A stretch of 64,000 nt of DNA from Treponema sp. GTDB lineage: Bacteria > Spirochaetota > Spirochaetia > Treponematales > Breznakiellaceae. The notes under the pieces were generated by a model. It searched no databases and was not told the DNA's origin. It saw only the letters and a list, made by a program, of their open reading frames with translations. Made by a program: the position numbers and the translations under genes. This document shows positions 15,927-25,630 of the stretch, piece by piece; the stretch's first letter is position 1, and every line of letters begins with the position of its first letter. The DNA is taken from contig WQXI01000005.1 of the NCBI GenBank assembly GCA_009784935.1, positions 1 through 64,000 of the forward strand, written 5' to 3'.

Positions 15927-17876
15927 ATGTCTTTTGTACAATTTTCGCGGATTAACTTAAGTTACGGAGACATAGATATACTTAAGGATGTCTCTCTTCG
16001 CCTTGCCGCAGGTTCCCGGTCATCTCTAGCAGGCGCAAACGGATGCGGTAAATCTACATTAATGAAAATAATCGCAGGAAAAATCAAAGAAGATTCCGGG
16101 GAGCGTTCTGTTCAAAAAGATACGCGTATTTCGTATTTACCGCAGTCCGGCATTGTTCATCAAGGGATGAGCCTAAGGAACGAAGCTGAAACAGCTTTCG
16201 CGTTTGTTCACAGTTTGATCGACCGTCTGGAAAAACTCGGAGAGCAGCTGGAAAAAACTAAAGATAATGAGTCCTCTGTAAAAAATCTTTTAGAAGAGCA
16301 CCATAATCTGCAGGAACAAATCGAAAATACTGGTTACCACAGGCGCGAAAGCGCGATTTCTTCTGTTATCTGCGGACTTGGTTTTTCTCCCAGAGATATC
16401 GATAGAAATACATCAGAGTTTTCCGGCGGATGGCAAATGCGTATTGCCCTTGCAAAAGTTCTTTTGGAAAAACCGGATATTCTTCTTTTAGATGAACCGA
16501 CAAATTATCTTGACATAGAAGCAAGGGAATGGCTTGAGCAATGGCTTCTTAATTTTACAGGCGGATATCTTTTAGTTTCTCACGACAGGTATTTTTTGGA
16601 TAGATGCGTAAACGAAGTATACGAACTCTTTAGCGGAGATTTAAAACGTTATGCCGGGAATTATTCTGCATACGAAAAAACAAGAAATAATGAACTTGAA
16701 GGTCTTGTTAAACGTTATACTGAACAACAGGAAGAAATCGCAAAAACTCAAGCTTTGATTAAGCGTTTTCAGTATAAAGCAAGCAAAGCCGCTTTTGCTC
16801 AGGACCTGATTAAACGCCTCGAAAAAATGGAACTGGTAGAAATACCAGAATCATTAAAAAAGATAAATATAAATTTTCCGCCGGCGCCGCACTGCGGAAA
16901 CATAGCCTTAACACTGGAAGGCATAGGAAAAAGTTACGGAGACCATAACGTAATTAAATCGCTGGATTTATGCCTAAACTCCAGAGAACGGCTTGTTGTG
17001 GCAGGACCAAACGGAGCGGGAAAAACTACCCTGCTTAGAATTATTGCGGGGGAAGATAATAATTTTGACGGTACTGTAAAATTAGGTTCTGGAGTAATAG
17101 CGGGATATTTTTCGCAGGATGCGGCGGAGGCGATGGACTCTCCTCTTTCTGTATTGGAATTTATGGAAGAAGAAGCGCCGACTCATCTTGTACCAAAATT
17201 ACGCGATATGCTGGGCGCGTTTTTGTTTAGGGGTGATGATGTCTATAAAAGCGTCTCTGTATTAAGCGGCGGAGAAAAAAGCCGCCTTGCTCTTTTAAAA
17301 ATGTTTTTAAAACCTATGAACCTTCTTATTCTTGATGAGCCAACAAATCATCTGGATCTTTTTTCTAAGGACATTTTGCTTGACGCGCTTAAAAAATTTA
17401 CCGGAACCATTATTTTTGTATCTCATGACAGGGCCTTTATGGAAGAACTGTCTACAAAAACGCTGGAAGTTTCGTCAGCCAAATTATATTACGGTAATTA
17501 TTCTTATTACCTTGACCGTACCAGTAAAGAAAACGTAAACTCTAAATCGGTTTCTAAAGAAGCTAATGCGGCGCTAAAAAATCAAAGCAGCGAAGAATCT
17601 GCAGAACAAACAAACGAACAAAAACGCGCGCTCGAAAAGCAAAGGCAGGGAGCTGTCCGCAAGCTGGAAAAACAAGAAGCCGAAATCCTTAAAAACCTTG
17701 AAGAACTGGAAACCTCAAAAAAATTACTAGAAGCTCAGCTTGCCAGCCCCGAAGTATATTCAAACGGTGAAAAGGCAAAAGAAGTTAAAGAAAAACTCGA
17801 TGAGTGCAATGAAAACATTGAGTTAAAAAACAAAGAATGGGAAACAATAGCCGCTAAACTCGAAGAAAAACCATAG
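15927..17876 (+). CDS. ABC-F family ATPase (Uup/EttA-like)
   Basis: A 649-residue cytosolic protein with two ABC ATPase domains and no membrane segment. Domain 1 has Walker A GANGCGKST (about 38-46), signature EFSGGWQMR and Walker B ILLLDEPTNYLD. Domain 2 has GPNGAGKTT (about 357), signature VLSGGEKSR and LLILDEPTNHLD. Between them is the arm/linker (KRFQYKASKAAFAQDLIKRLEKME) typical of ABC-F proteins, and the last 100 residues form a charged coiled coil like Uup/YdiF. ABC-F proteins bind the ribosome E site and regulate or rescue translation; some give antibiotic resistance, but sequence alone does not show this here. Confidence 0.9.
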   Translation: MSFVQFSRINLSYGDIDILKDVSLRLAAGSRSSLAGANGCGKSTLMKIIAGKIKEDSGERSVQKDTRISYLPQSGIVHQGMSLRNEAETAFAFVHSLIDRLEKLGEQLEKTKDNESSVKNLLEEHHNLQEQIENTGYHRRESAISSVICGLGFSPRDIDRNTSEFSGGWQMRIALAKVLLEKPDILLLDEPTNYLDIEAREWLEQWLLNFTGGYLLVSHDRYFLDRCVNEVYELFSGDLKRYAGNYSAYEKTRNNELEGLVKRYTEQQEEIAKTQALIKRFQYKASKAAFAQDLIKRLEKMELVEIPESLKKININFPPAPHCGNIALTLEGIGKSYGDHNVIKSLDLCLNSRERLVVAGPNGAGKTTLLRIIAGEDNNFDGTVKLGSGVIAGYFSQDAAEAMDSPLSVLEFMEEEAPTHLVPKLRDMLGAFLFRGDDVYKSVSVLSGGEKSRLALLKMFLKPMNLLILDEPTNHLDLFSKDILLDALKKFTGTIIFVSHDRAFMEELSTKTLEVSSAKLYYGNYSYYLDRTSKENVNSKSVSKEANAALKNQSSEESAEQTNEQKRALEKQRQGAVRKLEKQEAEILKNLEELETSKKLLEAQLASPEVYSNGEKAKEVKEKLDECNENIELKNKEWETIAAKLEEKP

Positions 17877-17908
17877 TTTTTTTTTAATTCTTAATATATA
17901 CTGATTGT

Positions 17909-18877
17909 ATGAATGTATTAATAATCGGCGGCGCCGGATATATAGGAAGCCACGTAACAAGAGAATTTCTTGACATCGGGCATAACTGCACTGTTTACGA
18001 TAATCTTTCCAGCGGGCTCCGCGAAAATCTTTTTGCCGATGCAAAATTTATACATGGCGATATTCATGATTACCCGTTATTATTGGATGTTTTAAAAACC
18101 AGCTCTTTCAGCGCAGTTGTTCATCTTGCCGCTTCTAAAGCTGCCGGAGAGTCTATGACAAATCCTGCAAAATATTCGCGCAACAATATATCGGGAACAA
18201 TTAATATTATAAACGCTGTCTGCGAAGCTAATGTTAAAAACATTGTTTTTTCTTCCAGCGCAGCTGTTTACGGTGAGCCTCAGTATCTGCCGATTGACGA
18301 AAACCATCCTACAAATCCGGAAAACTTTTATGGTTTTACAAAGCTCGAAATCGAACGCCTTTTGGAATGGTATGATAAATTAAAAGGTATGCGTTTTGCA
18401 AGCCTCAGGTATTTTAACGCCGCGGGTTATGATGTTAAGGGACGGATAAAAGGGCTCGAACAAAATCCAGCTAACCTTCTGCCTATAATAATGGAAACAG
18501 CAGTTGGTTTAAGAAAAGAAATGCAGATTTTCGGCAATGATTATGATACAAATGACGGTACTTGTATTCGTGACTACATTCACGTCAGCGATCTTGCCTG
18601 CGGGCATGCAAAAGCTTTGGATTATATCGATAAGAACAATAAAAGTATCAAAATAAATCTTGGAAGCGAAAATGGTTTTTCTGTAACAGAAGTATTAGAA
18701 TCTGCAAGAAAAATTACCGGAAAACCTATTCCTGCAAAAATAACAGAAAGAAGAAGCGGAGACCCTGCAAAACTTACTGCTTCCTGTTCTTTAGCGCAAA
18801 AACTTCTTAGCTGGAAGGCAGTTCATTCTGATATTGATACTTTAATTAAAACAAGCTGGGAAGCTTATCAAAAATGA
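17909..18877 (+). CDS. galE: UDP-glucose 4-epimerase
   Basis: A 322-residue extended SDR enzyme: NAD-binding GGAGYIGSH (7-15), VYDNLSSG, catalytic Ser in SSSAAVYG (about 115-122) and the YxxxK pair Tyr141/Lys145 in FYGFTKLEIE. RDYIHVSDLACGHAKAL and NLGSENGFSVTEV are GalE hallmarks. It interconverts UDP-glucose and UDP-galactose for glycan synthesis or galactose use. The galK-like gene is 27 kb away on the other strand. Its last 4 bases overlap the M20 peptidase start (ATGA). Confidence 0.92.
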   Translation: MNVLIIGGAGYIGSHVTREFLDIGHNCTVYDNLSSGLRENLFADAKFIHGDIHDYPLLLDVLKTSSFSAVVHLAASKAAGESMTNPAKYSRNNISGTINIINAVCEANVKNIVFSSSAAVYGEPQYLPIDENHPTNPENFYGFTKLEIERLLEWYDKLKGMRFASLRYFNAAGYDVKGRIKGLEQNPANLLPIIMETAVGLRKEMQIFGNDYDTNDGTCIRDYIHVSDLACGHAKALDYIDKNNKSIKINLGSENGFSVTEVLESARKITGKPIPAKITERRSGDPAKLTASCSLAQKLLSWKAVHSDIDTLIKTSWEAYQK

Positions 18878-20103
18878 AGGACAAAATATTTTCTTGGCTT
18901 GATAAATCCGCTGATATTGCTGTACAGCTGGAAACCGAACTTACAAAACGCCCCGCTGTTTCGCCGGAATCAGGCGGAGAAGGCGAACTAGATAAATGTA
19001 ATTTTTTAGAACAATGGCTAAGATCTAACGGTATAACCGAACTTAAAAGATATGACGCGCCCGACGTTAGAGCAAAAGGAAAAGTTCGCCCTAATTTAAT
19101 CGCTGTAATAAAAGGCGCCGCAAACGAAAAAGACGGCTGTTTATGGATATTAAGCCATATTGATGTCGTTCCTCCCGGAGAAGAAAAACTTTGGACAAGC
19201 GATCCTTGGACTGTTGTAAAAAAAGGAAATAAACTTATAGGGAGAGGCGTAGAAGATAATCAGCAGGGACTTGTTTCTTCTGTGCTTGCGGCACTTTCTT
19301 TTGTAAAACAAGGATTATTGCCTGCCCGTACAATAAAACTGCTTTTTGCCGCCGACGAAGAAGTCGGCTCCGTTTACGGAATAGAATGGCTTGTAAAAAA
19401 CCACCGTAATTTATTTAACAAAAAAGATTTTGTTTTAGTTCCCGACGGCGGCGATCCAAAAGGCGAGAATATAGAAATAGCCGAAAAAAGCATTATATGG
19501 ATGAAGTTTACTGTCAGCGGAAAACAAGCGCATGGCTCAAGACCGGATCTTGGCTCTAATGCGTTTATTGCCGGATCTGATTTAGCGCTTAGACTGCATA
19601 ATGAATTATCAGCTAAGTTTGGTGATCGCGATCCTATGTTTGATCCAAACTACTCTACTTTTATGCCTACAAAAAAAGAAGCCAATGTCCCAAACATTAA
19701 TACTATCCCCGGCGAAGATATTTTTTATATGGACATGCGCGTTCTTCCCCGTTATTCCAAAGACATGGTATTGTCTCAAATAAAAAAAATAAATTCAGAT
19801 ATAGAAAAAAAATATAAAGTTACTGTAAAAACAAGTACATCCCAATTAATGACATCAAAACCGACAGACGTTAATGCTCCTATTGTAAAAATATTAACTA
19901 ATGCAATAATCAATGTTTATAATATTAAACCCAAACCTATTGGAATCGGCGGAGGTACAATGGCAGCGAGCCTTAGAAACATCGGTCTTGACTGCGCTGT
20001 TTGGACAAAAACAGAAACTACGCTTCATCAGCCTGACGAATATGTACTTTTAGACAATATTATTGGGGATGCCAAGGTTATGTCCTTGCTTGCGATGGAA
20101 TAA
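18874..20103 (+). CDS. M20-family metallopeptidase (DapE/ArgE/CPG2-like)
   Basis: A 409-residue cytosolic metal-dependent amidohydrolase. Conserved metal sites of the M20 fold: LSHIDVVPPGE (His and Asp), GRGVEDNQQG (bridging Asp), ADEEVGS (catalytic Glu pair) and the late His in TTLHQPDEY. The lid domain is seen at KQAHGSRPDLGSNAF. The family includes succinyl-diaminopimelate desuccinylase, acetylornithine deacetylase and dipeptidases; the relatively long GVEDNQQG/VAxx pattern suggests the YgeY/dipeptidase-like group rather than DapE, but the substrate is not certain. Overlaps galE by 4 bases and dinG by one (TAATG). Confidence 0.85.
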   Translation: MKDKIFSWLDKSADIAVQLETELTKRPAVSPESGGEGELDKCNFLEQWLRSNGITELKRYDAPDVRAKGKVRPNLIAVIKGAANEKDGCLWILSHIDVVPPGEEKLWTSDPWTVVKKGNKLIGRGVEDNQQGLVSSVLAALSFVKQGLLPARTIKLLFAADEEVGSVYGIEWLVKNHRNLFNKKDFVLVPDGGDPKGENIEIAEKSIIWMKFTVSGKQAHGSRPDLGSNAFIAGSDLALRLHNELSAKFGDRDPMFDPNYSTFMPTKKEANVPNINTIPGEDIFYMDMRVLPRYSKDMVLSQIKKINSDIEKKYKVTVKTSTSQLMTSKPTDVNAPIVKILTNAIINVYNIKPKPIGIGGGTMAASLRNIGLDCAVWTKTETTLHQPDEYVLLDNIIGDAKVMSLLAME

Positions 20104-22205
20104 TGCCTCTATTAGATTCAGAAAAAATTCTGGAGGCGCTTTGCGAAGGCGGGGATGTCGCAAAGAGGCTGCCATTATATGAGCCAAGACAGGCTCAGCT
20201 GGATTTACTTTCTTTGATAGCATGCGGATTTAATGAGGACAAGCATGTTATGGCAGAAGCAGGAACAGGCGTAGGAAAATCATTTGCATATCTAATACCT
20301 GCAATGCACTTTGCTCTTTTAAATAACGCAAAGATTGTTATTTCTACAGCTTCTATAACATTACAGCAGCAACTATATGATAAGGATATACCTCTTGTTG
20401 CTTCTTCTTTATCAGACACATTTGGTTCAAAAAAAATTAAAACAGTTATTATGAAAGGCAGAGGAAATTATCTGTGTTTAAGAAGACTCGATGACGCTTT
20501 GAGCGAACCTCCGCTGTTTGATTTTGATTACGGTGAACTTAAAAATATTTATGAATGGTCTAAAACTACCAAAACAGGCGGAAAAGCAGAACTAGCCGCT
20601 GTTCCTTCTGATCCTGTGTGGTCTAATGTGTGCTCTGAATCTGATCTATGCCTTGGCAATCACTGCCCAAGAAGAGAAAATTGTTTTATATTGTCGCTGC
20701 GCAAAGAAGCAAACAGCGCTCATATAATTGTCGTAAATCATCATCTTTTATTTGCAGACTTATCCGCAAGGCACAGCGGCGCGGGATACGAGACTTCGGT
20801 TATTTTGCCGCCGTTCAATAGGCTTATAATCGATGAAGCGCATACTATAGAAAATGCCGCGACTTCATTTTTTTCGGAAGAATTCAGCCGTGTCGGTATT
20901 TTTAAACAGCTCGGAAGACTACTGCATAAACGCAAGGCAAACCGTCACGGTTTACTGGTGCGGCTTTGCGCGATGCTTCCGTCAAGAGAAGACCCGCTGG
21001 AAAATTTTTCTGACGCTGTAAATAAAATTAGAACGGCGGCAGAAGCGCTTGATAATTTTGCGCAAGAAATGTGCGGAAGCGAAGGGATTTTTAGGCTTTC
21101 ACCGGCAATGGATGAAAAATATCTAAAAAAAACTCTCTTTCCATATTTTAAAACACTTAGAAAAGAAATATTGAGTTTTACAAATATTATTAGAGATATC
21201 ACAGAAAATCTTGATGACGAACAAGCGGTAGATCCCGTTGTCTGGGAAATAAAAACGATAATAAGGCGGCTGGAAAATATAGCGCAGGTCTGCGATGTTT
21301 TTTGCAAATATCAGAAACACGAAAATGATGTTTTATGGGCAGAAAAAATCCGCGCTTCAAGAGACCCCTGGATTGTTTTTTCTAAAACGCCTCTCGACTT
21401 ATCACCGATTTTAAAAACGAGCGTTTTTACTCCTAATAAATCAGTAATTTGCGTATCTGCCACTTTGGCAATAAACGGCAATTTTACTTATTGGGCTTCT
21501 AGAAGCGGAATACTCGATGATAAACGCCCTCCTCTTTACGGATGTTTTCCATCGCCGTTTCCCTACTCAAGCGCGGTTTTATTGGCAGCATCAACAGATT
21601 CGCCGCTCCCTGACGAAGAGAATTATCAAGGATTTATAAATTATGCCGCTTGTCAGATCGCGGCAATTGCGGGAGGTTCCGCTCTTATTTTATTTACATC
21701 TTATCAATCGCTTTCCAGCGCGTACAATGCCTGTAAAGGCGAATTAACCTCTCTTGGAATACGCTGCCTTAAACAGGGAGATGATGATCGTTCCAGGCTT
21801 TTACAGGACTTTCTTTCTGATACGAGCTCCTGTCTTTTTGCTACCGATTCATTTTGGGAAGGAATTGACGCTCCCGGAACCACTCTTAAGCTGGTAATTA
21901 TTTGCCGCCTTCCTTTTAGGACACCCGGAGACCCTGTTTTTGAAGCCCGAAGAGAGGCGATACAGAAAAACGGCGGTAATCCATTCATGGAAATATCTCT
22001 TCCTCAGGCTGTAATGAAATTTAAACAAGGGTTTGGAAGGCTGATAAGAAGCAGTACTGACACAGGGGCAGTTATTGTCCTTGACAGCCGGATAATCAAA
22101 AAGAAATACGGGCAGTTATTTATTCAATCTTTACCGGAAACAAAAGTAAGTTTTGACAATTTTAACTCAGTCTTAAAAGATATAGAAAATTTTATCTATA
22201 AATGA
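20103..22205 (+). CDS. dinG: DinG/YoaA-type ATP-dependent DNA helicase
   Basis: A 700-residue XPD-like superfamily 2 helicase. Walker A is EAGTGVGKS (52-60). The iron-sulphur cysteines lie in NVCSESDLCLGNHCPRRENC, the DEAH box in IIDEAHTIENA, motif V/VI in ATDSFWEGIDAPG and QGFGRLIRSSTDTGAV. These enzymes unwind DNA 5'-3' and help remove R-loops or forked structures during repair. It starts within the M20 peptidase stop and ends 26 bp before the chemosensory operon. Confidence 0.92.
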   Translation: MPLLDSEKILEALCEGGDVAKRLPLYEPRQAQLDLLSLIACGFNEDKHVMAEAGTGVGKSFAYLIPAMHFALLNNAKIVISTASITLQQQLYDKDIPLVASSLSDTFGSKKIKTVIMKGRGNYLCLRRLDDALSEPPLFDFDYGELKNIYEWSKTTKTGGKAELAAVPSDPVWSNVCSESDLCLGNHCPRRENCFILSLRKEANSAHIIVVNHHLLFADLSARHSGAGYETSVILPPFNRLIIDEAHTIENAATSFFSEEFSRVGIFKQLGRLLHKRKANRHGLLVRLCAMLPSREDPLENFSDAVNKIRTAAEALDNFAQEMCGSEGIFRLSPAMDEKYLKKTLFPYFKTLRKEILSFTNIIRDITENLDDEQAVDPVVWEIKTIIRRLENIAQVCDVFCKYQKHENDVLWAEKIRASRDPWIVFSKTPLDLSPILKTSVFTPNKSVICVSATLAINGNFTYWASRSGILDDKRPPLYGCFPSPFPYSSAVLLAASTDSPLPDEENYQGFINYAACQIAAIAGGSALILFTSYQSLSSAYNACKGELTSLGIRCLKQGDDDRSRLLQDFLSDTSSCLFATDSFWEGIDAPGTTLKLVIICRLPFRTPGDPVFEARREAIQKNGGNPFMEISLPQAVMKFKQGFGRLIRSSTDTGAVIVLDSRIIKKKYGQLFIQSLPETKVSFDNFNSVLKDIENFIYK

Positions 22206-22231
22206 TACAATTACCCCGAATGGAGTGATTT

Positions 22232-22720
22232 ATGTCAGAAGTAGCAGAAATGCTGGAAATTTCAGACGAAGAAACTGAAAACGAAAAACTCGAAAAATTT
22301 TTGGTATTTTCGATTCAGGGAAAATACTATAGTTTTCCTTCGCGCTTAATCGGAGAAATTTCATTATATGACACAGTTTATCCTTTGCCTCTTGTTCCGC
22401 CTTATGTGCTTGGCGTTGTAAACAGATATTCAGTGCCCTACGCTCTTTTTGATATAGGGGTTTTGTTTCATAAAAAACCAAGCGCCAGAAATAAAATATT
22501 AATTTTTAAAGACGAAGTTGACAGAATCGCTTTTCTTGCTGACGATATAATCGGCATTGCTGATATAAATCCCGAAAGCGTCTTAATAATCGAGAGAAAT
22601 AATGATACAGGGGACTTAACAGAAGCTATTGCGGCTTCATTTAACTGGAATGAGAACGATGTTTTTATTCTTGATATCCAGCGAATATTAAAACGTGTTT
22701 CGCAGGAAACGGAGCAGTAA
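22232..22720 (+). CDS. cheW: CheW chemosensory coupling protein
   Basis: A 162-residue CheW-fold protein: EKFLVFSIQGKYYSFPSRLIGEI, PLPLVPPYVLGVVNRYSVPYALFDIG and IAFLADDIIGIADI match the two beta-barrel halves of CheW. CheW joins the CheA kinase to transducers at the membrane. The first 20 residues are acidic and divergent. Preceded by ATGGAGTGAT ribosome-binding sequence. It opens the run of eight signalling genes and overlaps the next by one base (TAATG). Confidence 0.88.
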   Translation: MSEVAEMLEISDEETENEKLEKFLVFSIQGKYYSFPSRLIGEISLYDTVYPLPLVPPYVLGVVNRYSVPYALFDIGVLFHKKPSARNKILIFKDEVDRIAFLADDIIGIADINPESVLIIERNNDTGDLTEAIAASFNWNENDVFILDIQRILKRVSQETEQ

Positions 22721-23148
22721 TGAGAGTATTTCTTTGTTCTTACACAGGTTTTTCTCTTGCGATTCCAATGGATTCTGTTTCATCAATTTTTGTAAATAAC
22801 GATAGAATCGATGATGTTGTCCATTATAACAATGAAAACCGGAATACTTATATCTGTCTTCCCATTCTTTTCAACTGCCCTGCTCTTCTTATTAAACATG
22901 GAATAATATTAAAAAACGGAACTGATAATAATACCGAAGACAGCATTGTTCTGCTGTCATCAGAAATAAATAACGAAGATTTTATTCCTCTTGAGCGTTT
23001 TTATCCTGTGCCAAAAACTTTAAGGGTTCTGCAGTTTGCAGGTTTATTTAACGGTTTAACTTTTTTTTCACATAGTAATTCGGGAGAACTTATTCTGCTT
23101 CTCAATCCGGAACAGCTTGGAAAATATATAAAAAAGGAAAATATATGA
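22720..23148 (+). CDS. CheW-like protein, divergent
   Basis: A 142-residue protein whose pattern (short beta strands, CSYTGFSLAIPMDSVSSIF at the start, LRVLQFAGLFNGLTFFSH near the end) resembles a shortened CheW-like domain. It lacks the canonical PxxxxGxxNxRG loop. It sits between cheW and cheB with 1- and 4-base overlaps, so it is part of the same complex or its adaptor. It may play the part of FrzB-type second coupling proteins, which bind only one partner; this is inference. Confidence 0.55.
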   Translation: MRVFLCSYTGFSLAIPMDSVSSIFVNNDRIDDVVHYNNENRNTYICLPILFNCPALLIKHGIILKNGTDNNTEDSIVLLSSEINNEDFIPLERFYPVPKTLRVLQFAGLFNGLTFFSHSNSGELILLLNPEQLGKYIKKENI

Positions 23149-24152
23149 TTAAGACACTAATAGTAGACGACAGCCCGCTTGTAAGGACAATTTTAAGGGA
23201 TTTCTTTGAAGCCGAAGGATCGTTTCAGATAATCGGCGAAGCAGAAGACGGTAATGACGCAGTAAACAAAGCAAAACAATTAAATCCCGATCTTATTACA
23301 ATGGATATAGAAATGCCTGTTATGAACGGACTTGACTCCATTGTAGAGATAAGAAAAACAAGCGCATGCGGAATAATTGTAATCAGCACGCATGATACTG
23401 CAAAAATGGCGTACGACGCTACTGTTAAGGGAGCGCATGAATTTTTTGCAAAAGATATTTTTACATCTGAGATGACGGATGAAAAAAGAGATGCGCTGTT
23501 TGATACCATTAAACAGATAGTAAAAATAAAAAATAAAACCGCTGTTCAAAAAGAATCAAACGAAAAATCCGCAGTTGCAGAACGCAAAATTAATTGTGTT
23601 GTTATTGCTTCTTCGACAGGCGGTCCTATGGCATTATGCCAGTTGTGCTCTGCATTGCCAAAAGACTTTTCTGTTCCTATTTTACTTGTTCAGCACAATA
23701 CATCAGGATTTGACAAAGGATTTGTTCAGTGGCTTGACGGATATTCTCATTTGAGGGTTTGTCTTGCAGAAAGCGGTACCGTTCCTTCTAAAGGGAATGT
23801 ATACGTTGCTCCGACAGATAAACATTTAATCATAAATGAATCCGGCATTGCTTTTGACAACGGAGAACATATTAACAATCAAAAACCTTCCGCTGATATT
23901 TTATTTAAAAGCGCGGCGGAACTTCATAGCAGTTCTCTATTAAGTGTTGTGCTTACAGGAATGGGCATTGACGGCGCGGAAGGAACACGGATTGTAAAAG
24001 AAGCAGGCGGCCTCACTATTGCTCAGGATGAGGCTTCATCAATGATTTTTGGCATGCCGCAAGCCGCGATAGAGACCGGCTGTGTGGATATTGTTCTGCC
24101 TTTAAATGAAATTGCCCAAAAACTTGTTTCATTAACCGGAGCTCAAAACTGA
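23145..24152 (+). CDS. cheB: CheB protein-glutamate methylesterase
   Basis: 335 residues: an N-terminal receiver domain (VDDSPLVR, phosphoacceptor Asp54 in ITMDIEMP, ISTHDT, Lys in FFAKDIF), a linker, then the C-terminal methylesterase. The Ser-His-Asp triad is in SSTGGPMAL, VQHNTSGF and TGMGIDGAEG. It removes methyl groups from (or deamidates) transducer glutamates after CheA phosphorylation. Overlaps the CheW-like gene by 4 bases and is followed after 2 bases by cheR, giving a complete adaptation pair. Confidence 0.94.
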   Translation: MIKTLIVDDSPLVRTILRDFFEAEGSFQIIGEAEDGNDAVNKAKQLNPDLITMDIEMPVMNGLDSIVEIRKTSACGIIVISTHDTAKMAYDATVKGAHEFFAKDIFTSEMTDEKRDALFDTIKQIVKIKNKTAVQKESNEKSAVAERKINCVVIASSTGGPMALCQLCSALPKDFSVPILLVQHNTSGFDKGFVQWLDGYSHLRVCLAESGTVPSKGNVYVAPTDKHLIINESGIAFDNGEHINNQKPSADILFKSAAELHSSSLLSVVLTGMGIDGAEGTRIVKEAGGLTIAQDEASSMIFGMPQAAIETGCVDIVLPLNEIAQKLVSLTGAQN

Positions 24153-24154
24153 AC

Positions 24155-25618
24155 ATGACAAACTGCGCGGCTTGCGAAAATAATGCAGAAGTTCCCGCAG
24201 AAGTGCTTTCCTGCCCAGCTTTGCTTTTTTTATATTACAGAGTAGAACAGATACTCGGAATCAGAGCTTCGGTTGACGCTTTAATTGCTTTGAATAAATA
24301 TCTGGAAGAAACCTGTAAAGGATCTTTTATTAAAAACCCGGCAGCTTATGAATATTTGCTTACATCACGAGAGCAAATATTTGATATTTCTAAATTTCTT
24401 ACAGTAAATGAAACATATTTTTTTAGGGAAGGCGCTCATTTTAATCTTCTTGCTTCGCTGCTGCCGGAATTAATCAGATCTGGGCGTACTTTGCGGATTT
24501 GCTGTGCCGCAGTATCAATCGGGTGCGAAGCGTACAGTATTGCAATGCTTTTAGATCATCAGATAAAAAACGGATTAAATTTTGATTATAACATCGATGC
24601 TTTTGATGTTAATATTAATTCTGTAGAAACTGCAAAAAATGCAAGGTTTTCCGAGAACTCTCTCCGCACCGACGGCTCTGCATGGAAAAATATTTTAAAT
24701 CTATACCTTATAAAAGAAAACGGATTTTATAATGTTTCGCATGAAATAAAAAACAAAGTTAATTTTTTTCCCCATAATATAATGAGAGGTCTTGATAAAC
24801 AATATGATATTATTTTTTTTAGAAACTCGCTTATTTATTTTACGCCGAAAAACAGGCTGACAGTTTTAACCAATATATCGGAATCACTGTTTACAAACGG
24901 ACTTCTTTTTTTGGGTGTTTCTGAGACATCTTCTGTTAAACATCCGCTTCTTGCAAGCAGGTATAAATCAGATGTTTTTTATTTTCAAAAGATAAGTTCT
25001 GAATCTATAGAAAATACTGCATTTCCTGATAATATAATTAAAGTAAACGCAGACAGAAGGAACCGCCAAAACTCTCAATACAAGCAGATACTTCCAAAAA
25101 AAGAAGAAATTTTTGTTGACTGCGGAGAGATAACCAATATATTAAAAGATGATGACGGCAGGCAAAACTCGGATAAAGTTCTAAGCGCCTTTAAATACAG
25201 TAATTTGTCATCTTTTAGCGGAGCTAACCTTGTCTCATGCATAATAACTTTGTTAAATATGCAGAATTTAGAAAATGCCGAAAAAATATTAGAACATCTC
25301 GAAAAAAACAATTCCAGCGTTTTTACCCGCTTTTTACGTGCAGAATATTATTTTCTCAGCGGTATTGCAGAAGAAGCCGAAAAATTTTATCATGAAGCGG
25401 CTGTTAAAGACAAGTTTTTTTGGCCGGCTTTTTACAGGATTGCAATAATTGCGTCAGAAGGAAACCGTACAAGGTTTGAATACAAAGCGAAAAAAACATT
25501 AGAAAGCATTGATCTTTGGCAAAAACTTGAACCTGATAATAGAATTAATTACGAGTGTTTTATGGGCGGATTTTCGCCGGACTATTTTAAAAGAATTCTA
25601 GAAAATAAATTGCTGTAA
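24155..25618 (+). CDS. cheR: CheR methyltransferase with C-terminal TPR-like extension
   Basis: 487 residues: N-terminal CheR helical domain and SAM-dependent methyltransferase (residues about 30-275): TVNETYFFREGAHFNLL is the CheR signature, and DIIFFRNSLIYFTPKNR the late motif. The SAM loop is unusual: CCAAVSIGCEAYSIAM instead of the common GCSTGEEPYS. A 200-residue helical extension (FTRFLRAEYYFLSGIAEEAEKFYHEA) looks like TPR repeats, as in CheR proteins of alternative-function chemosensory systems, where it mediates protein contacts. It would methylate the two downstream transducers. Confidence 0.88.
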   Translation: MTNCAACENNAEVPAEVLSCPALLFLYYRVEQILGIRASVDALIALNKYLEETCKGSFIKNPAAYEYLLTSREQIFDISKFLTVNETYFFREGAHFNLLASLLPELIRSGRTLRICCAAVSIGCEAYSIAMLLDHQIKNGLNFDYNIDAFDVNINSVETAKNARFSENSLRTDGSAWKNILNLYLIKENGFYNVSHEIKNKVNFFPHNIMRGLDKQYDIIFFRNSLIYFTPKNRLTVLTNISESLFTNGLLFLGVSETSSVKHPLLASRYKSDVFYFQKISSESIENTAFPDNIIKVNADRRNRQNSQYKQILPKKEEIFVDCGEITNILKDDDGRQNSDKVLSAFKYSNLSSFSGANLVSCIITLLNMQNLENAEKILEHLEKNNSSVFTRFLRAEYYFLSGIAEEAEKFYHEAAVKDKFFWPAFYRIAIIASEGNRTRFEYKAKKTLESIDLWQKLEPDNRINYECFMGGFSPDYFKRILENKLL

Positions 25619-25630
25619 AAGAGGAATATA